A program made the translations under genes and the position numbers. Below the pieces are notes generated by a model. The model was not told the DNA's origin, did not search any database, and saw only the letters and a program-made list of their open reading frames with translations. This document shows positions 1 to 6,814 of a DNA stretch of 12,633 nt, piece by piece. Within the stretch, counting starts at the first letter, position 1. Every line of letters begins with the position of its first letter. The stretch comes from an uncultured Collinsella sp. (lineage in GTDB: Bacteria > Actinomycetota > Coriobacteriia > Coriobacteriales > Coriobacteriaceae): positions 1 through 12,633 of the forward strand of contig UROM01000046.1 in assembly GCA_900549455.1 (NCBI GenBank). The letters run 5' to 3'.

Positions 1-510
1 GCCGGCGGCATTGCAACCGGCCGGCTCAAAACGCACCAGGCGGCCGCCGCGGCTATCGGTGACAAAGTCGACGACCTCGGCCGTCAGCACCACGGGAGCC
101 CCCTCGGGCGCATGGGCGCCACCGGCGCGATACTCAATCTGAGCACCGGGCTTCAGACGCTTACCCGGCTTGACCAGGCACTCCCAAACGTGACCCAGCG
201 GGTCAACATCCTCGCGACGCTTGAGCAGCAGCGTCTCGACCACACCGCCCGAGCCCGCCTTGCGACCGATCAGACGGGCCGGCATCACGCGCGTCTGGTT
301 GATGACGAGCACGTCGCCCGGCTCGACATAGTCGATGATGTCGCGGAAGATGCGGTGCTCGACGGTGCCGCCATGCTCCAGCGGCGTTCCTGCCCGGGAG
401 CCCTTGCGATCCACCACCAGCAGGCGGCAGGAATCGCGCGGCTCGGCAGGAGCCTGGGCGATCAGTTCCTCGGGAAGGTTGTAGTCAAAATCATCGGTAC
501 GCATAGACAC
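1..510 (-). CDS. queA: QueA, tRNA preQ1 ribosyltransferase-isomerase (partial, N-terminal half)
   Basis: QueA transfers and isomerises the ribosyl group of S-adenosylmethionine onto preQ1 in the anticodon wobble position of tRNA, giving epoxyqueuosine (family knowledge). The visible product starts MRTDDFDYNLPEELIAQ, the family hallmark (E. coli begins MRVTDFSFELPESLIAQ), then reads GTPLEHGGTVEHRIF, DVLVINQTRVMPARLIG and HVWECLVKPGKRLKPG, all typical of QueA. About 170 residues are present; family members have about 340, so the C-terminal half lies beyond the left edge. Start: AAGGAG (minus strand, plus 519-524) sits 8 nt before a GTG at 510 and 14 nt before an ATG at 504. I chose GTG for the spacing, but the ATG gives the usual family N-terminus and cannot be excluded. 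It lies 64 nt downstream of queH, the next pathway step, probably in one transcript. The family assignment is near certain. Confidence 0.95.
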   Translation of the reverse strand, partial: MSMRTDDFDYNLPEELIAQAPAEPRDSCRLLVVDRKGSRAGTPLEHGGTVEHRIFRDIIDYVEPGDVLVINQTRVMPARLIGRKAGSGGVVETLLLKRREDVDPLGHVWECLVKPGKRLKPGAQIEYRAGGAHAPEGAPVVLTAEVVDFVTDSRGGRLVRFEPAGCNAAG

Positions 511-574
511 GTCGGATACTCCTTATATAGCTAAAGTCCGCTCTACATCCTAGCAGGCTGCCAGCTCAAAAGAA

Positions 575-1150
575 CTACTTTTTGGACGCTTTGCGCTCGT
601 CGCGGATGCGGGCGCGGTCCATGGCCGCCTCGACGGCCGAGAATCGGCAGCCGCAATAATTCTGCCGATACATGCCCAGCTCGCGCGAACGACGCGTGGC
701 CTCGGGGTAATACGGGCGAAAATCGCGAATCACCGGAGTGAGACCGCGGGCGGCAGCCAGACGCTCCAACACATCATTGCAGGTTTCGAACAACTGATAC
801 GGCGAGACGGCGAGCGTCGTGCCCACAAACTCAAACCCACGCTCCTGAGCCACACGGCATGCCTCGGCCAGACGCAGGGCATAGCACGCGCGACAGCGAC
901 GGGGTCGATCGGCGCCCAGCGGGGCCACGCCGACCTCCCAGCGCTCGCGGTCCTCCCCCGCCTCGATAAGCTCGATGTCGCCATCGGCACACCACCGGCG
1001 CAGCTCGTCCAAGCGGCGCTGCCATTCATCGTGCGGCTGAATATTGGGATTGGTCCAGCAAATTGTGGGTTCAAACCCCTCCTCGCGCAGCAGGCGGACT
1101 GGCTCAAGCGAGCACGGCGCGCAGCAGGCGTGCAACAACAACGGCTTCAT
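575..1150 (-). CDS. queH: QueH, iron-sulfur epoxyqueuosine reductase
   Basis: QueH (formerly DUF208) reduces epoxyqueuosine in tRNA to queuosine, the last step of the pathway, and is the non-orthologous replacement for the cobalamin enzyme QueG (family knowledge). The 191-residue product shows the expected cysteine pattern: HACCAPC near the N-terminus (Cys9, Cys10, Cys13), CRAC (Cys86, Cys89) and YCGC (Cys166, Cys168), the residues expected to hold the Fe-S cluster and metal site. FVGTTLAVSPYQ and FRPYYPEATRRSRELGMYRQ are also typical. Start: the minus strand reads GGAGGAG-ATGTTG-ATG. The second ATG (plus 1148-1150) has a 6-nt spacer from a near-perfect Shine-Dalgarno, while the first ATG (plus 1154-1156) abuts it, so the second is chosen. 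The stop is TAG at 577-575, and queA follows. Confidence 0.95.
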   Translation of the reverse strand: MKPLLLHACCAPCSLEPVRLLREEGFEPTICWTNPNIQPHDEWQRRLDELRRWCADGDIELIEAGEDRERWEVGVAPLGADRPRRCRACYALRLAEACRVAQERGFEFVGTTLAVSPYQLFETCNDVLERLAAARGLTPVIRDFRPYYPEATRRSRELGMYRQNYCGCRFSAVEAAMDRARIRDERKASKK

Positions 1151-1156
1151 CAACAT

Positions 1157-1164
1157 CTCCTCCC
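1157..1164 (-). promoter_or_regulatory. Strong ribosome binding site of queH
   Basis: The minus strand reads GGGGGAGGAG immediately before ATGTTGATG. The anti-SD match is 6 nt from the second ATG and leaves almost no spacer to the first. This decides the queH start at 1150. Confidence 0.7.
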
Positions 1165-1169
1165 CCGCA

Positions 1170-1202
1170 ATGATTTTTTAATCCCCGTCCCAGAAAAATC
1201 AT
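1170..1202. repeat. Perfect 9-bp inverted repeat between the DUF3267 gene and queH
   Basis: The arms are ATGATTTTT (1170-1178) and AAAAATCAT (1194-1202), with a 15-nt centre containing AATCCCCGTCCC. It sits in the 61-nt gap after the DUF3267-protein stop and just before the queH ribosome binding site, so a transcript read on the minus strand would carry an AU-rich hairpin there. No U-tract follows it, so it does not look like an intrinsic terminator. It does not match the compact preQ1-I riboswitch layout. It could be a dispersed intergenic palindrome, an operator or an RNA processing site. Confidence 0.55.
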
Positions 1203-1211
1203 CCCAAAAGA

Positions 1212-1781
1212 CTACCTTGCGAAAAAGCGCACGCCAAAGGACGTGTCCTCGCAGGCGACAATGCGGCGATCGCGCAAAATGGTCCGCACGTAATACCAAT
1301 CGCCCACACAACCCGACAAATGCAAGCCGGCCGCCAGGTAGCACAGCAGCGGATAGCCCGAGAACGCAAACCCCAGGGCAAACGCCGCCGTCACAACAAC
1401 CGTCGGCGCCAGGCAAACCGCCACGTACCGCATGCGCGAATACACCACGCCTTCGGCGCAGGCGTAAATCATGCAGGTTTCGAGATTTGCCCCAAAGGTC
1501 ACCTGCGCGCCCGCAGGCGCCAGCAGCTTAAAAAACACACCGTGCACCAACTCATGCACGGCAAATGACGCCGCCGAAACCGCAGCCAAGCCGACTATCC
1601 AGCCCAAAACGGCCGTCCAACCGCCCGCATCCGCCGCATCCAGGTCCGCGGGCCCGCCCAGCAGCATAAACACCGGCACCAGGCACACGGCAAATGCGCC
1701 AAGCACCGCCATCCCCCACACAAAGCAGGCGTGCAGAAAATCCTCGTCCTCAAACGCATGTATGTTGGAAATCTCATTCAT
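1212..1781 (-). CDS. DUF3267-type membrane protein, putative zinc metallopeptidase
   Basis: This 189-residue integral membrane protein has about four hydrophobic segments (roughly 18-42, 56-80, 118-141 and 142-160). The second ends in a zincin motif, HELVH (76-80), preceded by SFAV and followed by GVFFKLLAPAG. A later GCVGDW (158-162) could supply the third metal ligand (Asp161), as in the S2P-like DUF3267 group. YVAVCLAPTVVV matches the conserved 'LaP' segment of that family. If active it would be a membrane-embedded metalloprotease; substrate unknown. The start is ATG at 1781; the upstream AAGATG is only a weak Shine-Dalgarno. The stop is 61 nt before queH on the same strand, so co-transcription is possible, though nothing ties it to queuosine. 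The active-site motif is seen directly; peptidase activity is inferred. Confidence 0.8.
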   Translation of the reverse strand: MNEISNIHAFEDEDFLHACFVWGMAVLGAFAVCLVPVFMLLGGPADLDAADAGGWTAVLGWIVGLAAVSAASFAVHELVHGVFFKLLAPAGAQVTFGANLETCMIYACAEGVVYSRMRYVAVCLAPTVVVTAAFALGFAFSGYPLLCYLAAGLHLSGCVGDWYYVRTILRDRRIVACEDTSFGVRFFAR

Positions 1782-1913
1782 AGCATCTTAGGATAGCGCC
1801 CCTGCCACGTACCCGTCCTCGTGTGCGATAATGTCGAACGATATGCACGAATTGACCACCGCGCAGCCAGGCCCTGTGCCCGGGCGCGCTCTCACCATAT
1901 GCGAAGGAGTCCC
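1782..1913. promoter_or_regulatory. Divergent intergenic region with candidate metG promoter
   Basis: This 132-nt gap separates the minus-strand DUF3267 gene from the plus-strand tRNA ligase. TGC-GATAAT at 1824-1832 is a candidate extended -10 on the plus strand and would give a leader of about 75 nt. No good -35 hexamer lies 17 nt upstream. The leader contains GCCCGGGC-type self-complementary sequence but no T-box features that I can recognise. Confidence 0.35.
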
Positions 1914-4064
1914 ATGGCATCCAAATACTCCATGAACGACCGTCCCAGTTGGCCTCGCCGCGCCATCGTTACCGCCGGCGAGCCCTACGGCAACAAGGGC
2001 CTTCACTTTGGCCACGTCGGTGGCGTCTTTGTCCCGGCCGACTTCTTCGCCCGCTTCCTGCGCGACCGTCTGGGCCGCGAGAATGTCATCTTCACCTCGG
2101 GCACCGACTGCTACGGATCGCCCATCATGGAGAGCTACCGCAAGCTCAAGGAGAACGAAGGCTACGACAAGTCCATCGGCGAGTATGTCGAGTCCAATCA
2201 CTCTCGCCAGGCCGCGACCCTCAACAACTACAACATCAGCTGCGATATCTACGGCGGCTCGGGCCTAGAGCCGGCTGCGCAGATTCACAACGAGGTTACC
2301 GCCGAGATCATCGAGCGCCTGCACGAGCAGGGCACCATCTCCAAGCGCTCCACGCTGCAGTTCTACGACGCTAAGGCCGGCACGTTCCTCAATGGCCGCC
2401 AGGTGATCGGCCGCTGCCCCATCCAGGGCTGCAAGTCCGAGAAAGCCTACGCCGACGAGTGCGACCTGGGTCACCAGTTTGAGCCCGAGGAGCTCATCGC
2501 GCCCAAGAGCCAGCTCACCGGCGAGGTGCCCGAGCTGCGCCCGGTCGACAACCTCTACTTTGACCTGCCGGCCTACCTCGACTTTATGAAGACCTACACC
2601 GCCAAGCTCGCCCAGAACCCGCAGGTTCGTTCCGTGGTCTCCAAGACCATGGAAGAGTGGCTGCTGCCGGCGCAGCTCTACATCCAGAACAAGTTCCGCG
2701 AGGCCTTCGACGCCGTCGAGGACCAGCTCCCCGAGCACACCGTGCTGGAGCCCGAGGGCAACAAGAGCAGCTTTACCGTCACCTTCCCCAGCTGGAAGGA
2801 GCGCGACGACGCCCATGCGGTGCTCGCTAACGGCGGCGTGCGCTTCCGCAGCGGCAAGGCGCTCGTGCCCTTCCGCATCACCGGTAACATCGACTGGGGC
2901 GTTCCGGTACCCGAGGTCGACGGTGTGAACGACGTCACCTGCTGGTGCTGGCCCGAGAGCCTGTGGGCGCCCATCAGCTACACCCGCACCGTGCTCGCCC
3001 GCGATGCCCGCGCCGCTGGCGTAACCGAGGGTGTCGCCGCCCAGGATGCCGCCCTCATGGGCGAGCCCGCCGCCGATTCCACGCAGGTACCCGCACCCAC
3101 CTACCAGCACAGCTCGCTCGACTGGCGCGACTGGTGGTGCTCGGACGACGCGCAGATCTACCAGTTCATCGGCCAGGACAACATCTACTTCTACTGCATC
3201 GCGCAGACCGCCATGTGGGAGGCCCTGGGCTGGGACCTCACGCAGAGCACCGTCAGCGCCTGCTACCACCTGCTCTATATGGGCAAAAAGGCCAGCTCGT
3301 CCTCGCAGACGCCTCCCCCGCCGGCAGACGACCTGCTTAACCACTACACCTGCGAGCAGATGCGCGCGCATTGGCTGTCGCTCGGCCTGTCCGAGAAGCC
3401 GGTGAGCTTTAGCCCCAAGGCATATGACACGCGCGTGACCGGCAAGGACAAGGACGGCAACGAGGTGCGCGCCTGCGACGACAAGCGCGTTATCGATCCG
3501 GCCCTTAAGGAGAGCGCTCTCTTGACCGGCGTGTTCAACCGCCTGGCCCGCAGCTGCTTCTACGGCGTCGCCGTCAAGGAGGGCGACGAGAGCCCCTATC
3601 GCAACGGCTGCATTCCCGCCGGCGCCGCCTCTGCCGCCGTGGTCGAGGCTGCCGAACAGGCCGCCCTTGCCTTTGAGCAGGCCATGTACAAGTTCGAGAC
3701 GCACCGCGCGCTCGCCGTGTGCGACGACTACCTGCGCGCCGCCAACAAGCGCTGGAGCGACGCCTCCAAGGCCGCCAACAAGCTCGAGGGCGAGCCGGCC
3801 AACGCCGCCATGAAGCAGGCCCTGGTCGACGCCTTCACCGAGCTGCGCGTGGCGACCGTGCTCATGCACGGCATCGTCCCGGCTGGCTGCGAGCTCATCT
3901 GCGAGTACTTCGACGTCGATCCGGTCGCTTTCTTTAGCTGGGACAACATCTTTGCCTCCACGGACGAGTTTGTGGAGAGCCTGGGCGAGAAGCCCGGCGA
4001 GCACCGCGTAAAGCCGCTGCCCCCGCGCTTCGACTTCTTTAGCAAGCACGAGAGTCAGTACTAA
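1914..4064 (+). CDS. metG: Methionyl-tRNA synthetase-like class I tRNA ligase with divergent KMSKS loop
   Basis: The product has 716 residues. The class I HIGH signature appears as HFGH (31-34) after RRAIVTAGEPYGNKG. A MetRS-type zinc knuckle follows (Cys168, Cys173, Cys183, His187). VTCWCWPESLWAPISY and YQFIGQDNIYFY match MetRS core segments. A helical anticodon-binding region follows near YKFETHRALAVCDDY. The expected KMSKS loop is replaced by KKASSSSQTPPPP (458-470). The family would charge tRNA-Met with methionine using ATP in the cytosol; the altered loop leaves substrate and activity less certain. I recall a similar Ser-rich loop in other anaerobe proteins called 'class I tRNA ligase', so it may be a family trait. 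Start: GAAGGAG lies 4 nt before ATG at 1914. The reading frame stays open to 1821, but those 31 extra residues are non-conserved and lack a ribosome binding site. The methyltransferase gene follows 59 nt downstream. Confidence 0.85.
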   Translation: MASKYSMNDRPSWPRRAIVTAGEPYGNKGLHFGHVGGVFVPADFFARFLRDRLGRENVIFTSGTDCYGSPIMESYRKLKENEGYDKSIGEYVESNHSRQAATLNNYNISCDIYGGSGLEPAAQIHNEVTAEIIERLHEQGTISKRSTLQFYDAKAGTFLNGRQVIGRCPIQGCKSEKAYADECDLGHQFEPEELIAPKSQLTGEVPELRPVDNLYFDLPAYLDFMKTYTAKLAQNPQVRSVVSKTMEEWLLPAQLYIQNKFREAFDAVEDQLPEHTVLEPEGNKSSFTVTFPSWKERDDAHAVLANGGVRFRSGKALVPFRITGNIDWGVPVPEVDGVNDVTCWCWPESLWAPISYTRTVLARDARAAGVTEGVAAQDAALMGEPAADSTQVPAPTYQHSSLDWRDWWCSDDAQIYQFIGQDNIYFYCIAQTAMWEALGWDLTQSTVSACYHLLYMGKKASSSSQTPPPPADDLLNHYTCEQMRAHWLSLGLSEKPVSFSPKAYDTRVTGKDKDGNEVRACDDKRVIDPALKESALLTGVFNRLARSCFYGVAVKEGDESPYRNGCIPAGAASAAVVEAAEQAALAFEQAMYKFETHRALAVCDDYLRAANKRWSDASKAANKLEGEPANAAMKQALVDAFTELRVATVLMHGIVPAGCELICEYFDVDPVAFFSWDNIFASTDEFVESLGEKPGEHRVKPLPPRFDFFSKHESQY

Positions 4065-4123
4065 AGCACGGCAGCAGCAGCGTGCCCGGAAAGTAACCAA
4101 TTTGGGACGGGAAGGAAAGACGG

Positions 4124-5227
4124 ATGTCCAAGCCGCGTCGTCGTAAGCAGAAAAAGCAGGTTAAGCCCGAGCTCAGGCTCAGGCAATTTGCCGCTACCGA
4201 GCTTTCCGACCAGCTTGCCGCCCTTCCCTGCGCCGCCGACCTGCCGCGCTTTATGGTCGACACGGTCGCCGGCGCCTATGCCCCCACCGATGCCGAGCTC
4301 ATGATCGAAGGCTTTGGCGCCGCGGCCACACGCCCAGTCACACTGCGCGCCAACACGCTCAAGGCGACCGCCGAGGGCATCGCCGCCGCACTCGACGAGG
4401 CCGGCATCGCGCACCGCCCCGTCGCATGGTATCCGGACGCCTTCATCCTGCCCGAGGCCCAAGTTTCCGACCTATGGGACCTCGACATCTACCGTGACGG
4501 CAAGATCTACCTGCAGAGCCTGTCGTCCATGATGCCTCCTTTGGTGCTGGGCGCTCAGGCCGGCGAGGACATCCTGGACATGTGTGCGGCCCCCGGCGGA
4601 AAGACGACGCAAATCGCCGCCCTCACCCAGGGACAGGCACACCTCACTGCCTGCGAGATGAGCATTCCCCGTGCCGAAAAGCTCGAGGCCAACTTGGGCC
4701 GCCAGGGCGCCAAAAACGTGCCCGTCATGCGTATTGACGCACGCGAGCTTGACGAGTTCTTCCGCTTTGACCGCATCCTGCTCGACGCTCCCTGCACCGG
4801 CACGGGCACCGTCATCAGCGGCAACGAGAAAAGTCTGCGCGGCCTCACCGAGCAGCTGCTCGTCAAGTGTGCCCGCTCGCAGCGCGCGCTTCTGGACCGC
4901 GCCATGGGGGCCCTCAAACCGGGCGGCACGCTCGTCTATTCGACATGTTCGATCTTGCCGCAGGAAAACGAGGATGCCCTGCAAGAGGCCCTCGACAAGC
5001 ATATGGACTGCGAGCTCATCCCCCTCGACGGCACGCCGAGTGAAAGCGAAGCGCGCCGCGCTCGCGAAGCCGGTGAGGAACCGCGCATCGAGTGCAACGC
5101 CCTTACCGAGGCCATCGCCGCCGGCCACGTCTCGGCCATTGCCAACGGCATGCCCGGCACGCTGACCATTCCGCCCAGTCGCGACTTTGAGGGCTTCTAT
5201 ATCGCCCTGGTCCGAAAACGCAGCTAG
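4124..5227 (+). CDS. RsmB/RsmF/NOL1-NOP2-sun family RNA m5C methyltransferase
   Basis: This 367-residue enzyme is predicted to methylate cytosine C5 in rRNA or tRNA using S-adenosylmethionine. The SAM-binding loop is DMCAAPGGK (152-160). Motif IV is LLDAPCTGTG with Cys224 (product-release cysteine in the family), and motif VI is VYSTCSILPQEN with Cys275 (nucleophile). GTVISGNEKS lies between them, and the protein ends DFEGFYIALVRKRS, the usual family finish (EGFF/YxAxL). The N-terminus is strongly basic (RRRKQKKQ). No NusB-like domain precedes the catalytic core and no obvious PUA domain follows it, so it is closer to RsmF/NSUN types than to RsmB; the exact target base cannot be assigned. Start: GGGAAGGAAAG precedes ATG at 4124. 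It probably shares a transcript with the tRNA ligase upstream, both acting in translation. Confidence 0.92.
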   Translation: MSKPRRRKQKKQVKPELRLRQFAATELSDQLAALPCAADLPRFMVDTVAGAYAPTDAELMIEGFGAAATRPVTLRANTLKATAEGIAAALDEAGIAHRPVAWYPDAFILPEAQVSDLWDLDIYRDGKIYLQSLSSMMPPLVLGAQAGEDILDMCAAPGGKTTQIAALTQGQAHLTACEMSIPRAEKLEANLGRQGAKNVPVMRIDARELDEFFRFDRILLDAPCTGTGTVISGNEKSLRGLTEQLLVKCARSQRALLDRAMGALKPGGTLVYSTCSILPQENEDALQEALDKHMDCELIPLDGTPSESEARRAREAGEEPRIECNALTEAIAAGHVSAIANGMPGTLTIPPSRDFEGFYIALVRKRS

Positions 5228-5265
5228 CGCACGGATTCAAAACTCAACAAGCTATCGCCGTGCGC
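5227..5265. repeat. Inverted repeat at the convergent 3' ends
   Basis: GCGCACGG (5227-5234) pairs perfectly with CCGTGCGC (5258-5265) across a 23-nt loop, spanning the stop of the methyltransferase gene and the last codons of the small minus-strand gene. No U-tract follows on either strand, so it is at best a weak or factor-assisted termination site for these convergent genes. Confidence 0.35.
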
Positions 5266-5422
5266 GCCTGTCCTGCTGGTCACGGCACTGCTTAAGTGCC
5301 TCGCGCTCCTTGCGCTCGGCCTTTTTGCCCTTAATGGCCGTGACCGCAAAGTAGATGACCGCGGCGGCAACGATTGCGCCCACGCATAGGCCAATCGAGC
5401 CCAACATTGCCGAGAATTCCAT
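5252..5422 (-). CDS. 56-residue single-pass membrane protein, function unknown
   Basis: The reading frame runs from ATG at 5422 to TAG at 5254-5252. The product begins MEFSAMLGSIGLCVGAIVAA, has one hydrophobic segment (about residues 7-29) and then a highly charged, mostly basic cytoplasmic tail (KGKKAERKERE...DRRARR, about 30-56) that could form a short amphipathic helix. The minus strand reads AGAGGTGA about 8 nt before the ATG, a reasonable ribosome binding site. Supporting evidence is the RBS, the clear membrane-plus-basic-tail layout, and its fit in an otherwise empty gap between flanking genes. I do not recognise a family. Small proteins of this layout often associate with membrane complexes or are simple single-pass stress proteins, but nothing here identifies a partner. 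It converges with the methyltransferase gene, 24 nt from its stop. Confidence 0.7.
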   Translation of the reverse strand: MEFSAMLGSIGLCVGAIVAAAVIYFAVTAIKGKKAERKEREALKQCRDQQDRRARR

Positions 5423-5614
5423 ACCGCGTCACCTCTCTTTTGTATACGGGACATTCAAGATAGCACCTCGATTCCCGCCACCACAGCTCCTTCACGTTCG
5501 CCGGCCCTTCAGTCTAACGGATGGCGCAGCGGGGAAAAATCAACTCGTCAAACGATTTAGCACTCGCAACGCCAGTCGTACACTGCCGACCGCACAACAT
5601 AGAAACGGACCGCC

Positions 5615-6706
5615 ATGGATTCTCTCAACGATTTGAACGAACGCGTCGACGCCTTTGTCGGCACCAGCTCCTTCGAGACGCCTGCCGCAACTAACGACCA
5701 AGCCCCCATCGATGTTCCCGCCGAGGTTCACGAGGACATCGTCGCCTCGGTCGACTTCTCCGAGGTAGAGCTTGCAGACGAATTTACCGAGCCCCAGGTG
5801 GCCGTAACTCCCAACGGCCTTTTGCCCATGGAGCCGCTGCCCATCGACGGGCGCCTGCGCAAGGCGGCCCTCCGCATGCCCGATGAGATTGAGGAGGCCA
5901 GCGGTTTTACGCTCTTTGGCCGCCGCATCAAATCGCTCATCTACACCACCGACGTGGCGGTCATCCGCAATTCCAATGCCGACGCTGTGTTTGCCGTCTA
6001 CCCCTTCACGCCGCAGCCCGCCATTACGCAGGCGCTGCTGACTGTTGCCGAGTGCCCGGTCTTTGTGGGCGTTGGCGGCGGCACCACCACCGGTAAGCGT
6101 TCCGTGCAGATGGCGGCCGTCTCCGAGATGCAGGGCGCGGCGGGCTGCGTGGTCAACTCCCCCGCTACTGCCGAGATGGTCGAGCACATCACCAACATCG
6201 CCGACATCCCCGTCATCGCCACGGTCGTTCGCTGCGACGACGATGCGCATGCCAAAGTGCGCGCCGGAGCCAAGATCCTCAACATCGCCGCCGGCAAGAA
6301 CACGCCCCAGGTCCTACGTGAGCTGCGCGAGCACTATCCCAACCTGCCGCTCATCGCGCCGGGCGGTAAGACGCCCGAGAGCATCCGCGAGACCATCGCC
6401 GCCGGCGCCAACGCCATCATCTGGACACCGCCTTCGGCCCAACAGCTGCAGACCGACATGATGCAGCGATACCGCAAGATGAAGGAAGACGCCACGCCCG
6501 TCATCTCGCGCGACGATGTGCCCATTATCGACCAGGTCGCCGCCGCCGAGGTTAGCCAGGTCGAGAACATGAATCCCGATGTGCCGATCCCCGACGAAGT
6601 CATCGAACGCGTCGCTTCGATCCACGATCATATCGAGGAGCGTCGCGCCAACCGCGGACTCAAGCCCTCGCTGCACGGTTTCTTCTTCCGCGGAAAGAAA
6701 CGCTAG
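5615..6706 (+). CDS. Uncharacterised TIM-barrel-like protein with N- and C-terminal extensions
   Basis: The product has 363 residues. Residues about 77-285 alternate short hydrophobic strands and helices as in a (beta/alpha)8 barrel: SLIYTTDVAVIRN, CPVFVGVGGGTTTGKRS (Gly-rich loop at 154-160), IPVIATVV, AKILNIAAGKNTPQVLREL, LPLIAPGGKTPESIRETIAAGANAIIWTPPS (248-274, given here in summary form of its key loops). The GG-K and GANAIIW loops resemble phosphate-gripping C-terminal loops of ribulose-phosphate-binding barrels. I recall similar cores in anaerobes loosely called 'hydrolase', without known function. About 75 acidic N-terminal residues (rich in Glu/Asp/Pro) and about 75 C-terminal residues ending GFFFRGKKR flank the core. 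The start ATG at 5615 has only a weak ribosome binding site (AGAAACGGA). A perfect terminator follows, so it is probably monocistronic or last in its unit. No catalytic assignment is justified. Confidence 0.85.
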   Translation: MDSLNDLNERVDAFVGTSSFETPAATNDQAPIDVPAEVHEDIVASVDFSEVELADEFTEPQVAVTPNGLLPMEPLPIDGRLRKAALRMPDEIEEASGFTLFGRRIKSLIYTTDVAVIRNSNADAVFAVYPFTPQPAITQALLTVAECPVFVGVGGGTTTGKRSVQMAAVSEMQGAAGCVVNSPATAEMVEHITNIADIPVIATVVRCDDDAHAKVRAGAKILNIAAGKNTPQVLRELREHYPNLPLIAPGGKTPESIRETIAAGANAIIWTPPSAQQLQTDMMQRYRKMKEDATPVISRDDVPIIDQVAAAEVSQVENMNPDVPIPDEVIERVASIHDHIEERRANRGLKPSLHGFFFRGKKR

Positions 6707-6716
6707 CCGCAACAGC

Positions 6717-6752
6717 AAGGCCCGTCCCGCAAACAACGGGACGGACCTTTTT
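6717..6752 (+). terminator. Rho-independent terminator after the TIM-barrel gene
   Basis: CCGTCCCG (6722-6729), a 7-nt loop CAAACAA and CGGGACGG (6737-6744) form an 8-bp GC stem. One mismatch below it, GG/CC and AA/TT extend the stem. CCTTTTTCT follows. It lies 10 nt after the stop codon at 6706. Confidence 0.92.
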
Positions 6753-6814
6753 CTGTTATCGAATGTCAGGAGGGACAGGCGCAGCCGTTAAAACCGCCAG
6801 CCAGCCCACGAACG

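Noticed and set aside
1157..1211. preQ1 riboswitch upstream of queH
   Set aside because: The gap has an AT-rich perfect hairpin but not the small H-type pseudoknot layout with an A-rich tail that defines preQ1-I; the association is by gene context only.
1821..1913. N-terminal extension of the tRNA ligase by 31 codons
   Set aside because: No ribosome binding site at the upstream start, and the extra residues (Arg/His-rich) are not like any synthetase N-terminus; GAAGGAG precedes the ATG at 1914.
2265..4100. A 611-codon minus-strand open frame opposite the tRNA ligase gene
   Set aside because: It is a GC-rich antisense shadow; the plus-strand product carries clear synthetase motifs and the minus-strand product shows only Gly/Ala/Leu/Val-rich sequence with no recognisable domain.
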